Below, piece by piece: positions 17,745 through 25,398 of a DNA stretch of 64,000 nucleotides (the stretch's first letter is position 1; each line of letters starts with the position of its first letter). Source of the stretch: Rugamonas fusca (GTDB lineage Bacteria; Pseudomonadota; Gammaproteobacteria; Burkholderiales; Burkholderiaceae_D); contig NZ_JACEZS010000001.1 of assembly GCF_014042365.1 (NCBI RefSeq), forward strand, positions 1-64,000, read 5' to 3'. The position numbers were made by a program, and so were the translations under genes. The notes under the pieces were generated by a model, which was given only the letters and a program-made list of their open reading frames with translations, was not told the origin of the DNA and did no database searches.

Positions 17745-18215
17745 TCAACGGTCGTAACCGCGCTCGTAGCCTCGCTCGTAACCCCGTTCGTAACCGTGCT
17801 CGTAGCCGCGGTGATGTTCGTGCTCATAGTAGCCGTGGCCACGGTATTCATGGTATTCGCGGTAGTAGGGCCGGGCCGGTTCCACGTACACCACGCGCGG
17901 CGGGCCGTAGTAGCGCGGCGGCGGGGCGTAGTAGACGGGCGCCTGCTGGTAGTACACGGGTGCCGGCTGCGTGTAGACGCGGGTCTCGGCATAGCCGCGG
18001 CGGTAGCCCCGGTCGTCCGTGCTGATGCTGTTGCCCACGGCCGCACCCAGCAGGCCGCCCACGATGGCGCCGTCGCGCCCGCCGGCGTTGCTGCCGACGG
18101 CCGCGCCGATCACGGCGCCGGCCGCCGTGTTGAAATCCCGGTCCCCCGCCATGGCGGCGGACGATACGGTCATCGCGGCCAGCGTGACCGCACCCAGGAT
18201 TTTCTTGTTCAACAT
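17745..18215 (-). CDS. Secreted glycine-zipper protein with a Tyr/Arg-rich repeat tail
   Basis: This 156-residue protein has a Sec signal peptide (MLNKKILGAVTLAAMTVSSA then AMA-GD). A glycine zipper (GAVIGAAVGSNAGG, GAIVGGLLGAAVGN) of the Rick_17kDa/SlyB-like class follows. The second half is rich in Tyr, Pro, Arg and His and ends in five tetrapeptide repeats of the form G-Y-E-R. The family is associated with the outer membrane or envelope; no cysteine lipobox is seen. AAGGAG precedes the ATG at 18215. An intrinsic terminator follows, so it is probably monocistronic. Confidence 0.88.
   Translation of the reverse strand: MLNKKILGAVTLAAMTVSSAAMAGDRDFNTAAGAVIGAAVGSNAGGRDGAIVGGLLGAAVGNSISTDDRGYRRGYAETRVYTQPAPVYYQQAPVYYAPPPRYYGPPRVVYVEPARPYYREYHEYRGHGYYEHEHHRGYEHGYERGYERGYERGYDR
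17748..17807 (-). repeat. Five tandem 12-bp repeats coding Gly-Tyr-Glu-Arg-type tetrapeptides
   Basis: The last 20 codons before the stop encode GYEH, three copies of GYER, then GYDR. The nucleotide units differ at third positions (TAC/TAT and CGC/CGG-type changes), so the repeat is kept at protein level and is not a recent slippage product. Confidence 0.85.
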
Positions 18216-18319
18216 GGCAATTCTCCTTGCTCCGGCGCCGGTCGGAATGACCAGTTCGTCCGTTGTATGAGCTTCACTATATCGTCCGGCGGAAAATCCA
18301 CCACGTCTTATACACATTC

Positions 18320-18895
18320 TTACATTCCGGGCAACCGTGTAACATTTGACGGCGCCCCTGCCGGGCGGGCGCGCCGGGCCTCCCATTCCGGGCGCAGCAG
18401 GCTGTAGACCGTCACGTCGCAAAAGCTGCCATTGATGAAGAACGACTGGCGCAGCGTGCCTTCGGCCGTGAAGCCGCATTTCTCGGCCACGCGCACCGAG
18501 GCCAGGTTGTCGGGCGCCGTCAGCACTTCGAGCCGGTGGAACTGGCTGGTCTTGAACAGGTGGTCGACCAGCAGGGTGCAAGCCTCGGTGACGTAACCGC
18601 GCCCGGCCAGCGTCTGGTCGAACAGGCGGTAGCCGATCTCGCGCATGGTCGGGGTGCGGGCCTTGAAATGGGTGAGCACGCCGACGATGTGGTGGGCCTG
18701 GTCCTCGATCACGAACAGTTCGCTGTCCTCGGACGCGAAGCCGCTCTGCATGAATTCCTTGCGCATGGTCTCGGGCGACTTGAACTGGCTGGAGAAGTAG
18801 TCGCCGCGCGAGGGCAGGTCGTTGACCAGCGCGATGAAGGTGTTCAGGTCGGCCGTGAGCAGGTGGCGCACGGTGCACAGTTTCCCTTTGAGCAT
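18320..18895 (-). CDS. GNAT-family N-acetyltransferase (RimJ/RimL-like)
   Basis: This 191-residue protein has the GNAT core: ELFVIEDQAHHIVGVLTHF, the acetyl-CoA loop LAGRGYVTEACTLLVDHLF, and LEVLTAPDNLASVRVAEKCGF near the C-terminus, the pattern of RimJ/RimL-like acetyltransferases. The ATG at 18895 follows AAGGAAG; the in-frame extension to 18976 lacks such a site. The substrate (an N-terminus, antibiotic or small amine) cannot be read from the sequence. It is separate from the glycine-zipper gene by 104 bp. Confidence 0.9.
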   Translation of the reverse strand: MLKGKLCTVRHLLTADLNTFIALVNDLPSRGDYFSSQFKSPETMRKEFMQSGFASEDSELFVIEDQAHHIVGVLTHFKARTPTMREIGYRLFDQTLAGRGYVTEACTLLVDHLFKTSQFHRLEVLTAPDNLASVRVAEKCGFTAEGTLRQSFFINGSFCDVTVYSLLRPEWEARRARPAGAPSNVTRLPGM

Positions 18896-19098
18896 GGACG
18901 CTTCCTTCCTGGCTGAGCACGAGCCCCCATGGTAAGGCAAGCTTGCTGTCGAATCAACAGTGCGCCGGACTGGCAAAACCGGCCCGCTTGCTGCGAAAAA
19001 TAGTCAAATAGGCTATTGTTGCTATCCCCTTGCTAAGCGCCAGGGAAAGATTGTCAACTATGAAACGTTCCATCCAACACCCGAGAGACAGGATACGC

Positions 19099-20547
19099 AT
19101 GTACACCGTTTTCAAGACCGCCCTGGGCCACAAGCCCGCACTGACCATGCTGGCCGGCTGCCTGCTGGGCGCCACCGCGCTGACGGCGCTGGCCGCACCG
19201 GCCAATGACAATGCCACGCTGGCCAGCATCCGCGACAGCGCCATGCACGATGACTGGGCCTACCAACGCCTGGCCGACTTGACGGACCTGGTGGGGCCGC
19301 GCCTGTCCGGCTCGCCCGGCGCGGCGGCGGCCGTGGAGCAGGTGGCCGACGCCATGCGCAAGCTGGGCGCCCGGGTCACGCTGCAGCCGGTCAAGGTGCC
19401 GCACTGGGTGCGCGGCGCCGAGTCGGCCGAACTGGTCGAGTATGCGGGCCGCCCGGCCGGCATCACCCAGCGCGTGGTGCTGACGGCCCTGGGCGGCTCC
19501 GGCGCCACCCCGGCAGCCGGCCTCACGGCGCCCGTGCTGGTGGTGCACAGCTTCGAGGACTTGCAGGCCCACGCGGCCGAGGCCAGGGGCCGCATCGTGC
19601 TGTTCGACGTGCCGTTCGACCAGCAGATGGCCGACCGCGGCATGGCCGGTCCCGCCTACGGCCATGGCGCCAACTACCGCGTCAACGGCCCGCGCAAGGC
19701 CGCCGAACTGGGCGCCGTGGCGGCCCTGGTGCGTTCCGTGGGCGGCGCCGATTACCGCATCGCCCACACGGGCGCCACCGTCCTCGACGACAAGGCCCGG
19801 ATCCCGGCCGCCGCCGTCACCACGGAGGATGCGCTGCTGATGGCGCGCCTGTCCGCGCGCGGCGCGCTGCAGATGCACCTGACCCTGACCCCGCAAACCC
19901 TGCCCGACGCCGACAGCTACAACGTGATCGCCGACCTGCCGGGCAGCGACAAGGCCAATGAGGTGGTGATCGTCTCCGGTCACCTCGACTCGTGGGACCT
20001 GGCCACGGGCGCCAACGACGATGGCGCCGGCGTGGCCGGCGCCATGGGCGTGCTGGCCACGCTCAAGAAGCTCAAGCTGCAGCCGCGCCGCACCATCCGC
20101 ATGATCGCCTGGATGAACGAGGAAAACGGCACCCGCGGCGGCAAGGCGTATTTCGCCGCCAACCAGAACCAGCTGGAAAAACAGGTGGCCGCCATCGAGA
20201 GCGACTCCGGGTCCGGCCGGCCGTTCGGCGTGTTGTCCAGTGTGGCGCCCAAGGCGGAACCGCTGTTTGAACCATTGATGGCGGCGCTGGAGCCGATCGG
20301 CGCGGGCGTGTTCACCCGCCGCGACGAGCTGGGCGCGGCCGACCTGCATCCGCTGGAACGGGCCGGCGTGCCCGTGTTCGAGCCGCACGTGGACACGCAC
20401 AGCTACTTCCACTACCACCACACGCCGGCCGACACGCTCGACAAGGTCAATCCGGACGACCTGCGGCGCCACGTGGCCGTGATGTCGGCCTTGTCCTGGT
20501 ACCTGGCCAACCTGGACCAGCCCATCGGCCGCAGCCTCAAGCCCTGA
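19099..20547 (+). CDS. Secreted M28-family zinc aminopeptidase
   Basis: This 482-residue protein has a signal peptide (about 1-32, ending in ALAA) and a protease-associated-like region (about 115-230). The M28 catalytic domain ligands are His295 in VSGHLDSWD, Asp in GANDDGAG, the Glu pair in MNEENG, Asp in ESDSGSG, and a C-terminal His in YFHYHHTPADT. M28 peptidases release N-terminal residues with two zinc ions. The start at 19099 follows AGGATACGC; an upstream ATG at 19060 is possible but gives a poorer leader. A hairpin follows the stop. Confidence 0.92.
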   Translation: MYTVFKTALGHKPALTMLAGCLLGATALTALAAPANDNATLASIRDSAMHDDWAYQRLADLTDLVGPRLSGSPGAAAAVEQVADAMRKLGARVTLQPVKVPHWVRGAESAELVEYAGRPAGITQRVVLTALGGSGATPAAGLTAPVLVVHSFEDLQAHAAEARGRIVLFDVPFDQQMADRGMAGPAYGHGANYRVNGPRKAAELGAVAALVRSVGGADYRIAHTGATVLDDKARIPAAAVTTEDALLMARLSARGALQMHLTLTPQTLPDADSYNVIADLPGSDKANEVVIVSGHLDSWDLATGANDDGAGVAGAMGVLATLKKLKLQPRRTIRMIAWMNEENGTRGGKAYFAANQNQLEKQVAAIESDSGSGRPFGVLSSVAPKAEPLFEPLMAALEPIGAGVFTRRDELGAADLHPLERAGVPVFEPHVDTHSYFHYHHTPADTLDKVNPDDLRRHVAVMSALSWYLANLDQPIGRSLKP

Positions 20548-20563
20548 GGGCGGCGGCCTTGAC

Positions 20564-20581
20564 CACGCGCGCAGGCGCGTG
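20564..20581 (+). terminator. Hairpin after the M28 peptidase gene, weak terminator candidate
   Basis: CACGCGC (20564-20570) pairs perfectly with GCGCGTG (20575-20581) around GCAG, 17 bp after the stop. No T-run follows, so termination would be inefficient or factor-dependent. Confidence 0.4.
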
Positions 20582-20676
20582 CCATTGCTTCGTGCTAGTC
20601 TGTAGGCTGGCGTTCGCGTGGAACGCCGGCCATCGCCGCGGCGCGCGGTGAACGGCAAACGGCAGAGGAGGACACC

Positions 20677-20925
20677 ATGGACCAGCAGTCGAAAATCCAC
20701 TACAAGGGTTGGGAAATCATGCCAGTGGCCTTGCCCACCAGCGACCGGCGCTGGACCGCCAGCTGCGACATCGCCCGCGCCGGGGTGGACGGGGTGGAAG
20801 TGTTCGAAGGGGCCACCATGCAGTTCCTGCGTGAGACCGAGGACGACGCCATCGCCGCCGCCTGCGACGAGGCGATCCGCCAGATCGACAACCTGATCGC
20901 CAACCCGCTGGTGCGGCTGGCCTGA
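20677..20925 (+). CDS. Small conserved-looking hypothetical protein
   Basis: This 82-residue soluble protein begins MDQQSKIHYKGWEIMPVALP and ends with an acidic helix (AAACDEAIRQIDNLIANPL). GGCAGAGGAGGACACC precedes the ATG, a good ribosome site. The pattern (a short beta-strand N-terminus, then an E-x-E/D helix) resembles small proteobacterial proteins such as CV_2116-type domains, but I cannot confirm the family. It converges on the GGDEF gene, with only 15 bp between the stops. Confidence 0.7.
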   Translation: MDQQSKIHYKGWEIMPVALPTSDRRWTASCDIARAGVDGVEVFEGATMQFLRETEDDAIAAACDEAIRQIDNLIANPLVRLA

Positions 20926-20940
20926 AGCGCAAGGGCCGCC

Positions 20941-22110
20941 TCAGCGCGCGTGGGCCAGCGCCACGCGGTTGCGCCCGTCGTGCTTGGCCCGGTACAGGGC
21001 CAGGTCGGCGTCATGCAGCAGGGCCGGCCAGTTGGCGTGGCCGGGGCCATACACGGCCACTCCCACGCTGACGGTGAAATGGAGCGGCCCGAACGGGGTG
21101 GCGATGGCCAGCATGGACAGGCTGTGGCGCAGCCGTTCCGCACAGCGCAGCGCATCCTCGCGGTCCGTCTCGGGCAGCACGCAGACAAATTCCTCCCCGC
21201 CCAGCCGGCCGAAATGGTCGATCTCGCGCAACCCGGCGTGGCAGGTGCGCACCAGGGCCTGCAGCACGCGGTCGCCCGTCTCGTGGCCATACTGGTCGTT
21301 GACCTGCTTGAAATGGTCGATGTCGAGCATGGCCACGGCCAGCTTGCGGCCGTGGCGCTGGGCCAGCGCCAGTTCGCGTTCGGCCACTTCCTCCAGGTAG
21401 CGCCGGTTGCAGGCGCCCGTCAGGCTGTCGTGCTGGGACAGGTGCAGCAATTGTTGTTCGAGCAGGAAGGACTTTTGCTGGAACACCCGCATCACCAGCA
21501 GCACGACGACGGCCAGTGCGACGGCGAAAGCGTACTGCATCAGGCCGCTCACGCATTCCAGCCATGGCAGGCGCCACACGCTCAGCGCCACGTACAGCGC
21601 CGCCGGTCCGGCCAGCATGCGGGCCAGCACGGGCAGGCGCAGCGTGCACAGGGCCGCCGCGAAATTGCACGCGGCGATACCGGCCAAGCCATACACCAGG
21701 CCTTGCGGTAGCAGGAATTCGCACAGGACCAGCGCGCCCACGTGGGTGACGTAGATGTGGGTGCAGCGCCGTTGCACGCTCCAGCACAGCGCATTGGGAA
21801 AGTAGGCGGCGCTGCCGGCCAGCACGGCCAGCGCCCGCAGCGCCAGCGTGTAGCGGGCCAGGTGGGGATCGAGCAGCAGGTCCCACACCGAAAACAGCAC
21901 CATGCCCAGGCCGAACAGGGGGCCCAGCACGGGCAGCATCTGTTCCAGTTCCGCGTCGTGCTGGGCGTGCATGGCGCGCTCGGCCGGTTGTGGCAGGGCC
22001 CGCAAGCGGTGCAGGCCCAGGCGTTGCAGGGCGGGGGTGGGGGCAGGCGTGGCGCTGTGGGGCGCGTGCGCGGCGTGGTGGGCAGCCGGGGGCCGCTGGG
22101 TGGCATTCAT
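20941..22110 (-). CDS. Membrane-bound diguanylate cyclase (GGDEF)
   Basis: This 389-residue protein has about six hydrophobic segments (residues about 58-208), then a GGDEF domain with the intact active motif GGEEF at 304-308 and an inhibitory-site RxxD (REID, 295-298) five residues upstream. It should make c-di-GMP and be product-inhibited. The start region has many Ala/Pro codons, and an internal Met47 is an alternative. An FNR/DNR-type box lies 53-66 bp upstream of the start, pointing to oxygen- or nitrogen-oxide-linked expression. Confidence 0.92.
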   Translation of the reverse strand: MNATQRPPAAHHAAHAPHSATPAPTPALQRLGLHRLRALPQPAERAMHAQHDAELEQMLPVLGPLFGLGMVLFSVWDLLLDPHLARYTLALRALAVLAGSAAYFPNALCWSVQRRCTHIYVTHVGALVLCEFLLPQGLVYGLAGIAACNFAAALCTLRLPVLARMLAGPAALYVALSVWRLPWLECVSGLMQYAFAVALAVVVLLVMRVFQQKSFLLEQQLLHLSQHDSLTGACNRRYLEEVAERELALAQRHGRKLAVAMLDIDHFKQVNDQYGHETGDRVLQALVRTCHAGLREIDHFGRLGGEEFVCVLPETDREDALRCAERLRHSLSMLAIATPFGPLHFTVSVGVAVYGPGHANWPALLHDADLALYRAKHDGRNRVALAHAR

Positions 22111-22162
22111 CGCATTTTCCGATTCGTTCGATTCAGAATAGCAAGTGAATAGTCATTCGGGT

Positions 22163-22176
22163 TTGATCTGCGTCAA
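22163..22176. promoter_or_regulatory. ANR/DNR-type (Crp/Fnr family) box upstream of the GGDEF gene
   Basis: TTGATCTGCGTCAA matches TTGAT-N4-(A/G)TCAA, the form reported for ANR/DNR sites. It is centred about 60 bp upstream of the GGDEF start at 22110 on the minus strand. That position suits Fnr-type activation if transcription starts about 20 nt before the ATG. Confidence 0.55.
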
Positions 22177-22189
22177 AATGGCGGGGAAA

Positions 22190-22205
22190 GCCGGCCCGGG
22201 CCGGC
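22190..22205 (-). terminator. Perfect GC palindrome after the HTH gene
   Basis: GCCGGCCCGGGCCGGC is a 16-bp perfect palindrome 12 bp after the stop of the small HTH gene. In the minus-strand direction it is followed by TTTCCCC. It can form a hairpin ending transcription of the HD-GYP/HTH pair, although the T-run is short. Confidence 0.5.
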
Positions 22206-22217
22206 ATCCCGCGCCGT

Positions 22218-22463
22218 TCAGAGGCATTCCATGGTCAGGCTTTTCAGTTCCGCGATGGGGATCATGAACGTTTCGTGGATGCGCAGTACGAGGTCGGCGT
22301 TGACGGCCAGCTTGCCGTGGCGGATCTTGCTCAGGCGCGGCGCCGACACTTGCAGGGCCTTGCCGAGGGCGGCGTCGTTCTTCAGGTCGTGGCGCGCGAT
22401 CACGGTGTCGAGCAGGCGGTGCGGATTGCGCGGCTTGTGCGGGCGGCGGGGCGTGGTGGTCAT
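22218..22463 (-). CDS. Small XRE-like helix-turn-helix protein
   Basis: This 81-residue protein has a Cro/C1-type HTH at about 25-65 (DAALGKALQVSAPRLSKIRHGKL is the recognition region; residues 31-53). It has a basic, Pro-rich N-terminus and no second domain, so it is a small DNA-binding protein or an adaptor. It overlaps the upstream HD-GYP response-regulator stop by 4 nt (ATGA), so the two are translationally coupled and may act together. Its operator is unknown. Confidence 0.8.
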   Translation of the reverse strand: MTTTPRRPHKPRNPHRLLDTVIARHDLKNDAALGKALQVSAPRLSKIRHGKLAVNADLVLRIHETFMIPIAELKSLTMECL

Positions 22464-23521
22464 GCGGCTTTCCTTTCAGGCTGGGAGGGAGAGGTGTGGT
22501 GTTGTTGATGGATGGCGCACACGGCCGGCCAGTCGGCCAGCAGCGCGCGCACGCAGTCGGGATCGAAGTGGGCGCCGGCGCCGGCGCGCAGGTGCTCGGC
22601 GGCCGCTTCCAGGGTCCAGGCTTTCTTGTAGGGGCGTTCCGAGGTGAGCGCGTCGAACACGTCGGCTACGGCCGTGATGCGGCCATAGATGGGGATGGCG
22701 GCGCCGATCAGGCCCTGGGGATAGCCGCTGCCGTCGAACTTTTCGTGGTGCGACAGCGCGATCCGGGCCGCCACCTGCAATAGCGGCGAGCTGCTGCCTT
22801 CCAGGATGTCGGCGCCGATGCGGGCGTGGCCGCGCATGACGGCCACTTCCTCGCTGGTGAGCCGGCCCCGTTTGAGCAGGATGCTGTCGGCGATGCCGAC
22901 CTTGCCGATGTCGTGCATGGGCGCGGCGTCGCGCACCAGCGCGCATTCGTCCGGGCCCATGCCCAGGCCGCGCGCCGTCAGCGCCGCGTAGGCCGCCATG
23001 CGCAGCAGGTGGTCGCCCGTTTCCGGGTCGCGGTATTCGGCCGCGCGCGACAGGCGCAGGATGATCTCGCGGTCGCGCTCGGCGATGGCGGCCGTGGCCT
23101 TGCGCACCTCGTCGGCCAGCCAGGTGGCGCGGTTGGCCAGTTCCTGCTGGGCCTTGCGCAGCGTGAGCAGGTTGCCGACCCGGGCCCGCAGCTCGGCCAT
23201 GTTGACGGGCTTGGTGAGGAAATCGTTGGCGCTCAGCTGCAAGGCCTGGTGGCGCACGGCCGACTCGGTGTCGGCCGTCACCATCACCACCGGCGTCATG
23301 GCCTTGCCGGGCAGGGCGCGGAAGCGGCGCAGGAATTCCAGCCCGTCCATGGTGGGCATCATGTAGTCGAGCAGCACCAGGTCCGGCTCGTGGGTGGCGC
23401 ACCAGTCCAGTGCCGCCACCGGGTCGCTGGCCAGGCGCGGCGTGGCGTCCACGGTGGTGGCCAGCATGTGGCTGAATAACGCGAGGTTGGTGGCTTCGTC
23501 GTCGACGATCAGCACGTTCAT
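22460..23521 (-). CDS. HD-GYP response regulator (c-di-GMP phosphodiesterase)
   Basis: This 353-residue protein has an N-terminal receiver (acidic pocket Asp7/Asp8, phospho-acceptor Asp52 in LLDYMMP, Lys104), a coiled linker (about 122-155), then an HD-GYP domain with HD at 203-204 (MHDIGKVGI), HH at 258-259 and GYP at 266-268. The motifs are intact, so hydrolysis of c-di-GMP gated by phosphorylation is expected. It overlaps the small HTH gene by 4 nt. A degenerate-GGDEF gene ends 24 bp upstream of its partner-side start, so the three probably form one transcript. Confidence 0.95.
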   Translation of the reverse strand: MNVLIVDDEATNLALFSHMLATTVDATPRLASDPVAALDWCATHEPDLVLLDYMMPTMDGLEFLRRFRALPGKAMTPVVMVTADTESAVRHQALQLSANDFLTKPVNMAELRARVGNLLTLRKAQQELANRATWLADEVRKATAAIAERDREIILRLSRAAEYRDPETGDHLLRMAAYAALTARGLGMGPDECALVRDAAPMHDIGKVGIADSILLKRGRLTSEEVAVMRGHARIGADILEGSSSPLLQVAARIALSHHEKFDGSGYPQGLIGAAIPIYGRITAVADVFDALTSERPYKKAWTLEAAAEHLRAGAGAHFDPDCVRALLADWPAVCAIHQQHHTSPSQPERKAA

Positions 23522-23544
23522 GGCAGTCGGGCTCCGCTCTGGGG

Positions 23545-24396
23545 TCAGGGGTGGCGCGCTGGTGTGGCGGCGGTGGCCAGCGCTTCGGCGCTGGCGTGCT
23601 GGCCGCTGCTGGCCACGCCGATGGCGCAGCTCAGGTGGCTGAAGCCGGCGAAGAAGGTGTGGCCGATCAGGTGCTGCAGGCGCACCGCCAGTTGTTGCGC
23701 GTCCTCGTGGGCGGTGCCGGGCAGCAGCAGCGCGAACGCCGTGTCATCCCAGCGCGCCACCACGTCGCCGCCGCGCACCTGCTGCGCCAAGAAGGCGGCC
23801 AGTTCGACCAGCACGGTGTCGGCCGCGGCCGTCCCGAACAGGGTGCCGATGCGCCCGAGCTGCTCGATGCGCACCATCACCAGCGCCAGCGGGCTGTGGA
23901 AGCGGCTGGCGCGCACGAACATCAGGGCCAGCATCTTGCGGCATTCGTGCTGGCTGTAGCTGCCCGTGAGCGGGTCGGCGGCGTCGCTGGCTGGCCTATC
24001 GTGCCCGGCCGGCTCGGCCGCACGGTGCGCGTCCGGCGCCGTCCTGGCGGGCGTGATCAAGCGTAATTGCGGGCGTGACGGCGGGCAAGCGCTCGCGGAC
24101 TCGGGCGGGGCGCCGTTGCCAACCGGCGCCCGCGCCAACTGCAAGCTGTGCAGCCGGCCCGATTCGAGCACGGCGCGCAGCGTCAAGCCCGCGCCGCCGG
24201 CCACCAGCACCAGGACCACCAGCGTGTGTTGCCACGCCGCCAGGGCCGGGCCGTACAGCATGGCGCCCAGCAGCAGCAAGGCCGCGCACAGCAGCGGCAC
24301 GGTGCGCAGGCTCTCCACGCCAGGCCGGGCCGGCGCCAGGCGCGGGCGGACGCCGGGCGGCGTGGCGGATGGGAAGGGGTGTTCTGGTCGGTTCAT
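23545..24396 (-). CDS. Membrane protein with a degenerate GGDEF domain
   Basis: This 283-residue protein has two hydrophobic helices (about 33-50 and 57-76), a variable Pro/Ala linker, and a GGDEF-fold domain (about 138-275, PLTGSYSQHECRKML onward). The active-site motif expected after Arg215 reads W-D-D-T-A-F, so four of the five GGDEF residues are replaced and no RxxD site is seen. Cyclase activity is unlikely; it may bind GTP or c-di-GMP or act as a partner. The start at 24396 is preferred over 24474. It is the first gene of the run into the HD-GYP gene. Confidence 0.8.
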   Translation of the reverse strand: MNRPEHPFPSATPPGVRPRLAPARPGVESLRTVPLLCAALLLLGAMLYGPALAAWQHTLVVLVLVAGGAGLTLRAVLESGRLHSLQLARAPVGNGAPPESASACPPSRPQLRLITPARTAPDAHRAAEPAGHDRPASDAADPLTGSYSQHECRKMLALMFVRASRFHSPLALVMVRIEQLGRIGTLFGTAAADTVLVELAAFLAQQVRGGDVVARWDDTAFALLLPGTAHEDAQQLAVRLQHLIGHTFFAGFSHLSCAIGVASSGQHASAEALATAATPARHP

Positions 24397-24453
24397 GGTG
24401 GCCTCGCGCCGTCGCCGGCATGCGTCATTCCTCGGTGGAAAAACGATAAATCC

Positions 24454-24479
24454 GCGCAATTCGCAATCTCGCATTGCGC
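24454..24479. promoter_or_regulatory. Inverted repeat between divergent signalling genes
   Basis: GCGCAAT (24454-24460) and ATTGCGC (24473-24479) are perfect 7-bp arms around a 12-nt spacer. They lie 58 bp upstream of the degenerate-GGDEF start and 160 bp upstream of the divergent HTH-receiver gene. The size fits a dimeric regulator site. Related AATTGCGAA and TTGCGAATT words recur near 24590-24612. Confidence 0.4.
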
Positions 24480-24575
24480 CAGCCCGGCCCGCCGCTATCG
24501 CTGCGGACGTTTTGGCGGCATAATGCCCTCAGCGGTGCGAAGTGAAACATCAAAACTCCCGCCGCCTGAAACAAT

Positions 24576-24581
24576 TATAAT
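24576..24581 (+). promoter_or_regulatory. Consensus -10 hexamer upstream of the HTH-receiver gene
   Basis: An exact TATAAT lies 58 bp before the ATG at 24639 in an AT-rich stretch, unusual in this GC-rich region. No good -35 hexamer is seen 16-18 bp upstream, so activator dependence is possible. Confidence 0.4.
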
Positions 24582-24638
24582 GAATTTATTTGCGAATTGT
24601 TGGAATTGCGAAAATTAATTTTGTCGAAAGCCCCCACC

Positions 24639-25283
24639 ATGAAAATCAAGGAAGACACGCCGGACGAGGTGTGCACGACACAACAAGCGGCGGAGATCCT
24701 CGGTATTTCCGTATCGTCGGTGCAACAACTGGTGGAGGCGGGCGTGATCGAGGCGTGGAAGACCAAGGGGGGCCACCGGCGCATCCCGCGCCATGCCGTG
24801 CTGGCCTATAAGTCCACGCCGTCGGCGGCCACGGCGGCGCGCGCCGGCGGCGCTCAGGCCGCCACGCCGGCCGCACCGCGCGAGCTGGGGGCCGATGGCC
24901 GCGTGTCGATCATGGTGATCGAGGATAATCCCATGCAGCGCGCCCTGTACGAACGCCAGATTGGCGGCTGGGACTTGCCGGTCCGGCTCACGTTCTGCGA
25001 GAACGGCTACCAGGCCTTGTTGCAGATCGCCCGCGGCCAGCCCGATGTGCTGCTGGCCGACATCGTCATGGATGGCATCGATGGCTATGAAGTGATCAAG
25101 ACCATCCTGGACGACCCCAAGCTGGCCACCATGCAGATCGCCATCCTGTCCGGCCTGACGGAGCAGCAGCTCGATGAGCGCGGCGGGGTGCCGCCGGGCG
25201 TGGTGTTCTTCGCCAAGCCCGTCAATTACGACGAATTGCGCGGCTACTTGCGGGCCTGCGTCGCCCACCGCCTGCGCGGTTGA
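24639..25283 (+). CDS. Response regulator with an N-terminal excisionase/MerR-like HTH
   Basis: This 214-residue protein has a BldC/excisionase-type HTH (TTQQAAEILGISVSSVQQLV, then KTKGGHRRIPRHAV; residues 13-53), an Ala/Thr-rich linker, and a C-terminal receiver with Asp141 in LLADIVMDG and the Lys of FFAKPVNYDE. The order is the reverse of classical receiver-output regulators. It is followed by a histidine kinase, an Hpt protein and a hybrid kinase on the same strand, its likely phospho-donors. ATG 24639 is chosen; a TTG at 24597 would add 14 residues. Confidence 0.9.
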   Translation: MKIKEDTPDEVCTTQQAAEILGISVSSVQQLVEAGVIEAWKTKGGHRRIPRHAVLAYKSTPSAATAARAGGAQAATPAAPRELGADGRVSIMVIEDNPMQRALYERQIGGWDLPVRLTFCENGYQALLQIARGQPDVLLADIVMDGIDGYEVIKTILDDPKLATMQIAILSGLTEQQLDERGGVPPGVVFFAKPVNYDELRGYLRACVAHRLRG

Positions 25284-25293
25284 AATGATTTTA

Positions 25294-25312
25294 TCAAATT
25301 AACCGAATTTGA
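25294..25312. promoter_or_regulatory. AT-rich inverted repeat before the sensor kinase gene
   Basis: TCAAATT (25294-25300) and AATTTGA (25306-25312) are perfect 7-bp arms around AACCG, just after the receiver gene stop and 87 bp before the kinase start. It could be an operator or a weak intercistronic hairpin. Confidence 0.4.
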
Positions 25313-25398
25313 CATTTCTTTGAAACGGGAGCACTATCTGACTGCAGGCGCAGCGCGTGGCCACTCCGGCCCGAGGCGGCCGCGGCGGGGAGAGCGAA

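Noticed and set aside
17748-17807. Tandem repeat considered as CRISPR or minisatellite
   Set aside because: Units are 12 bp, in frame, with synonymous differences and no spacers; it is a coding repeat.
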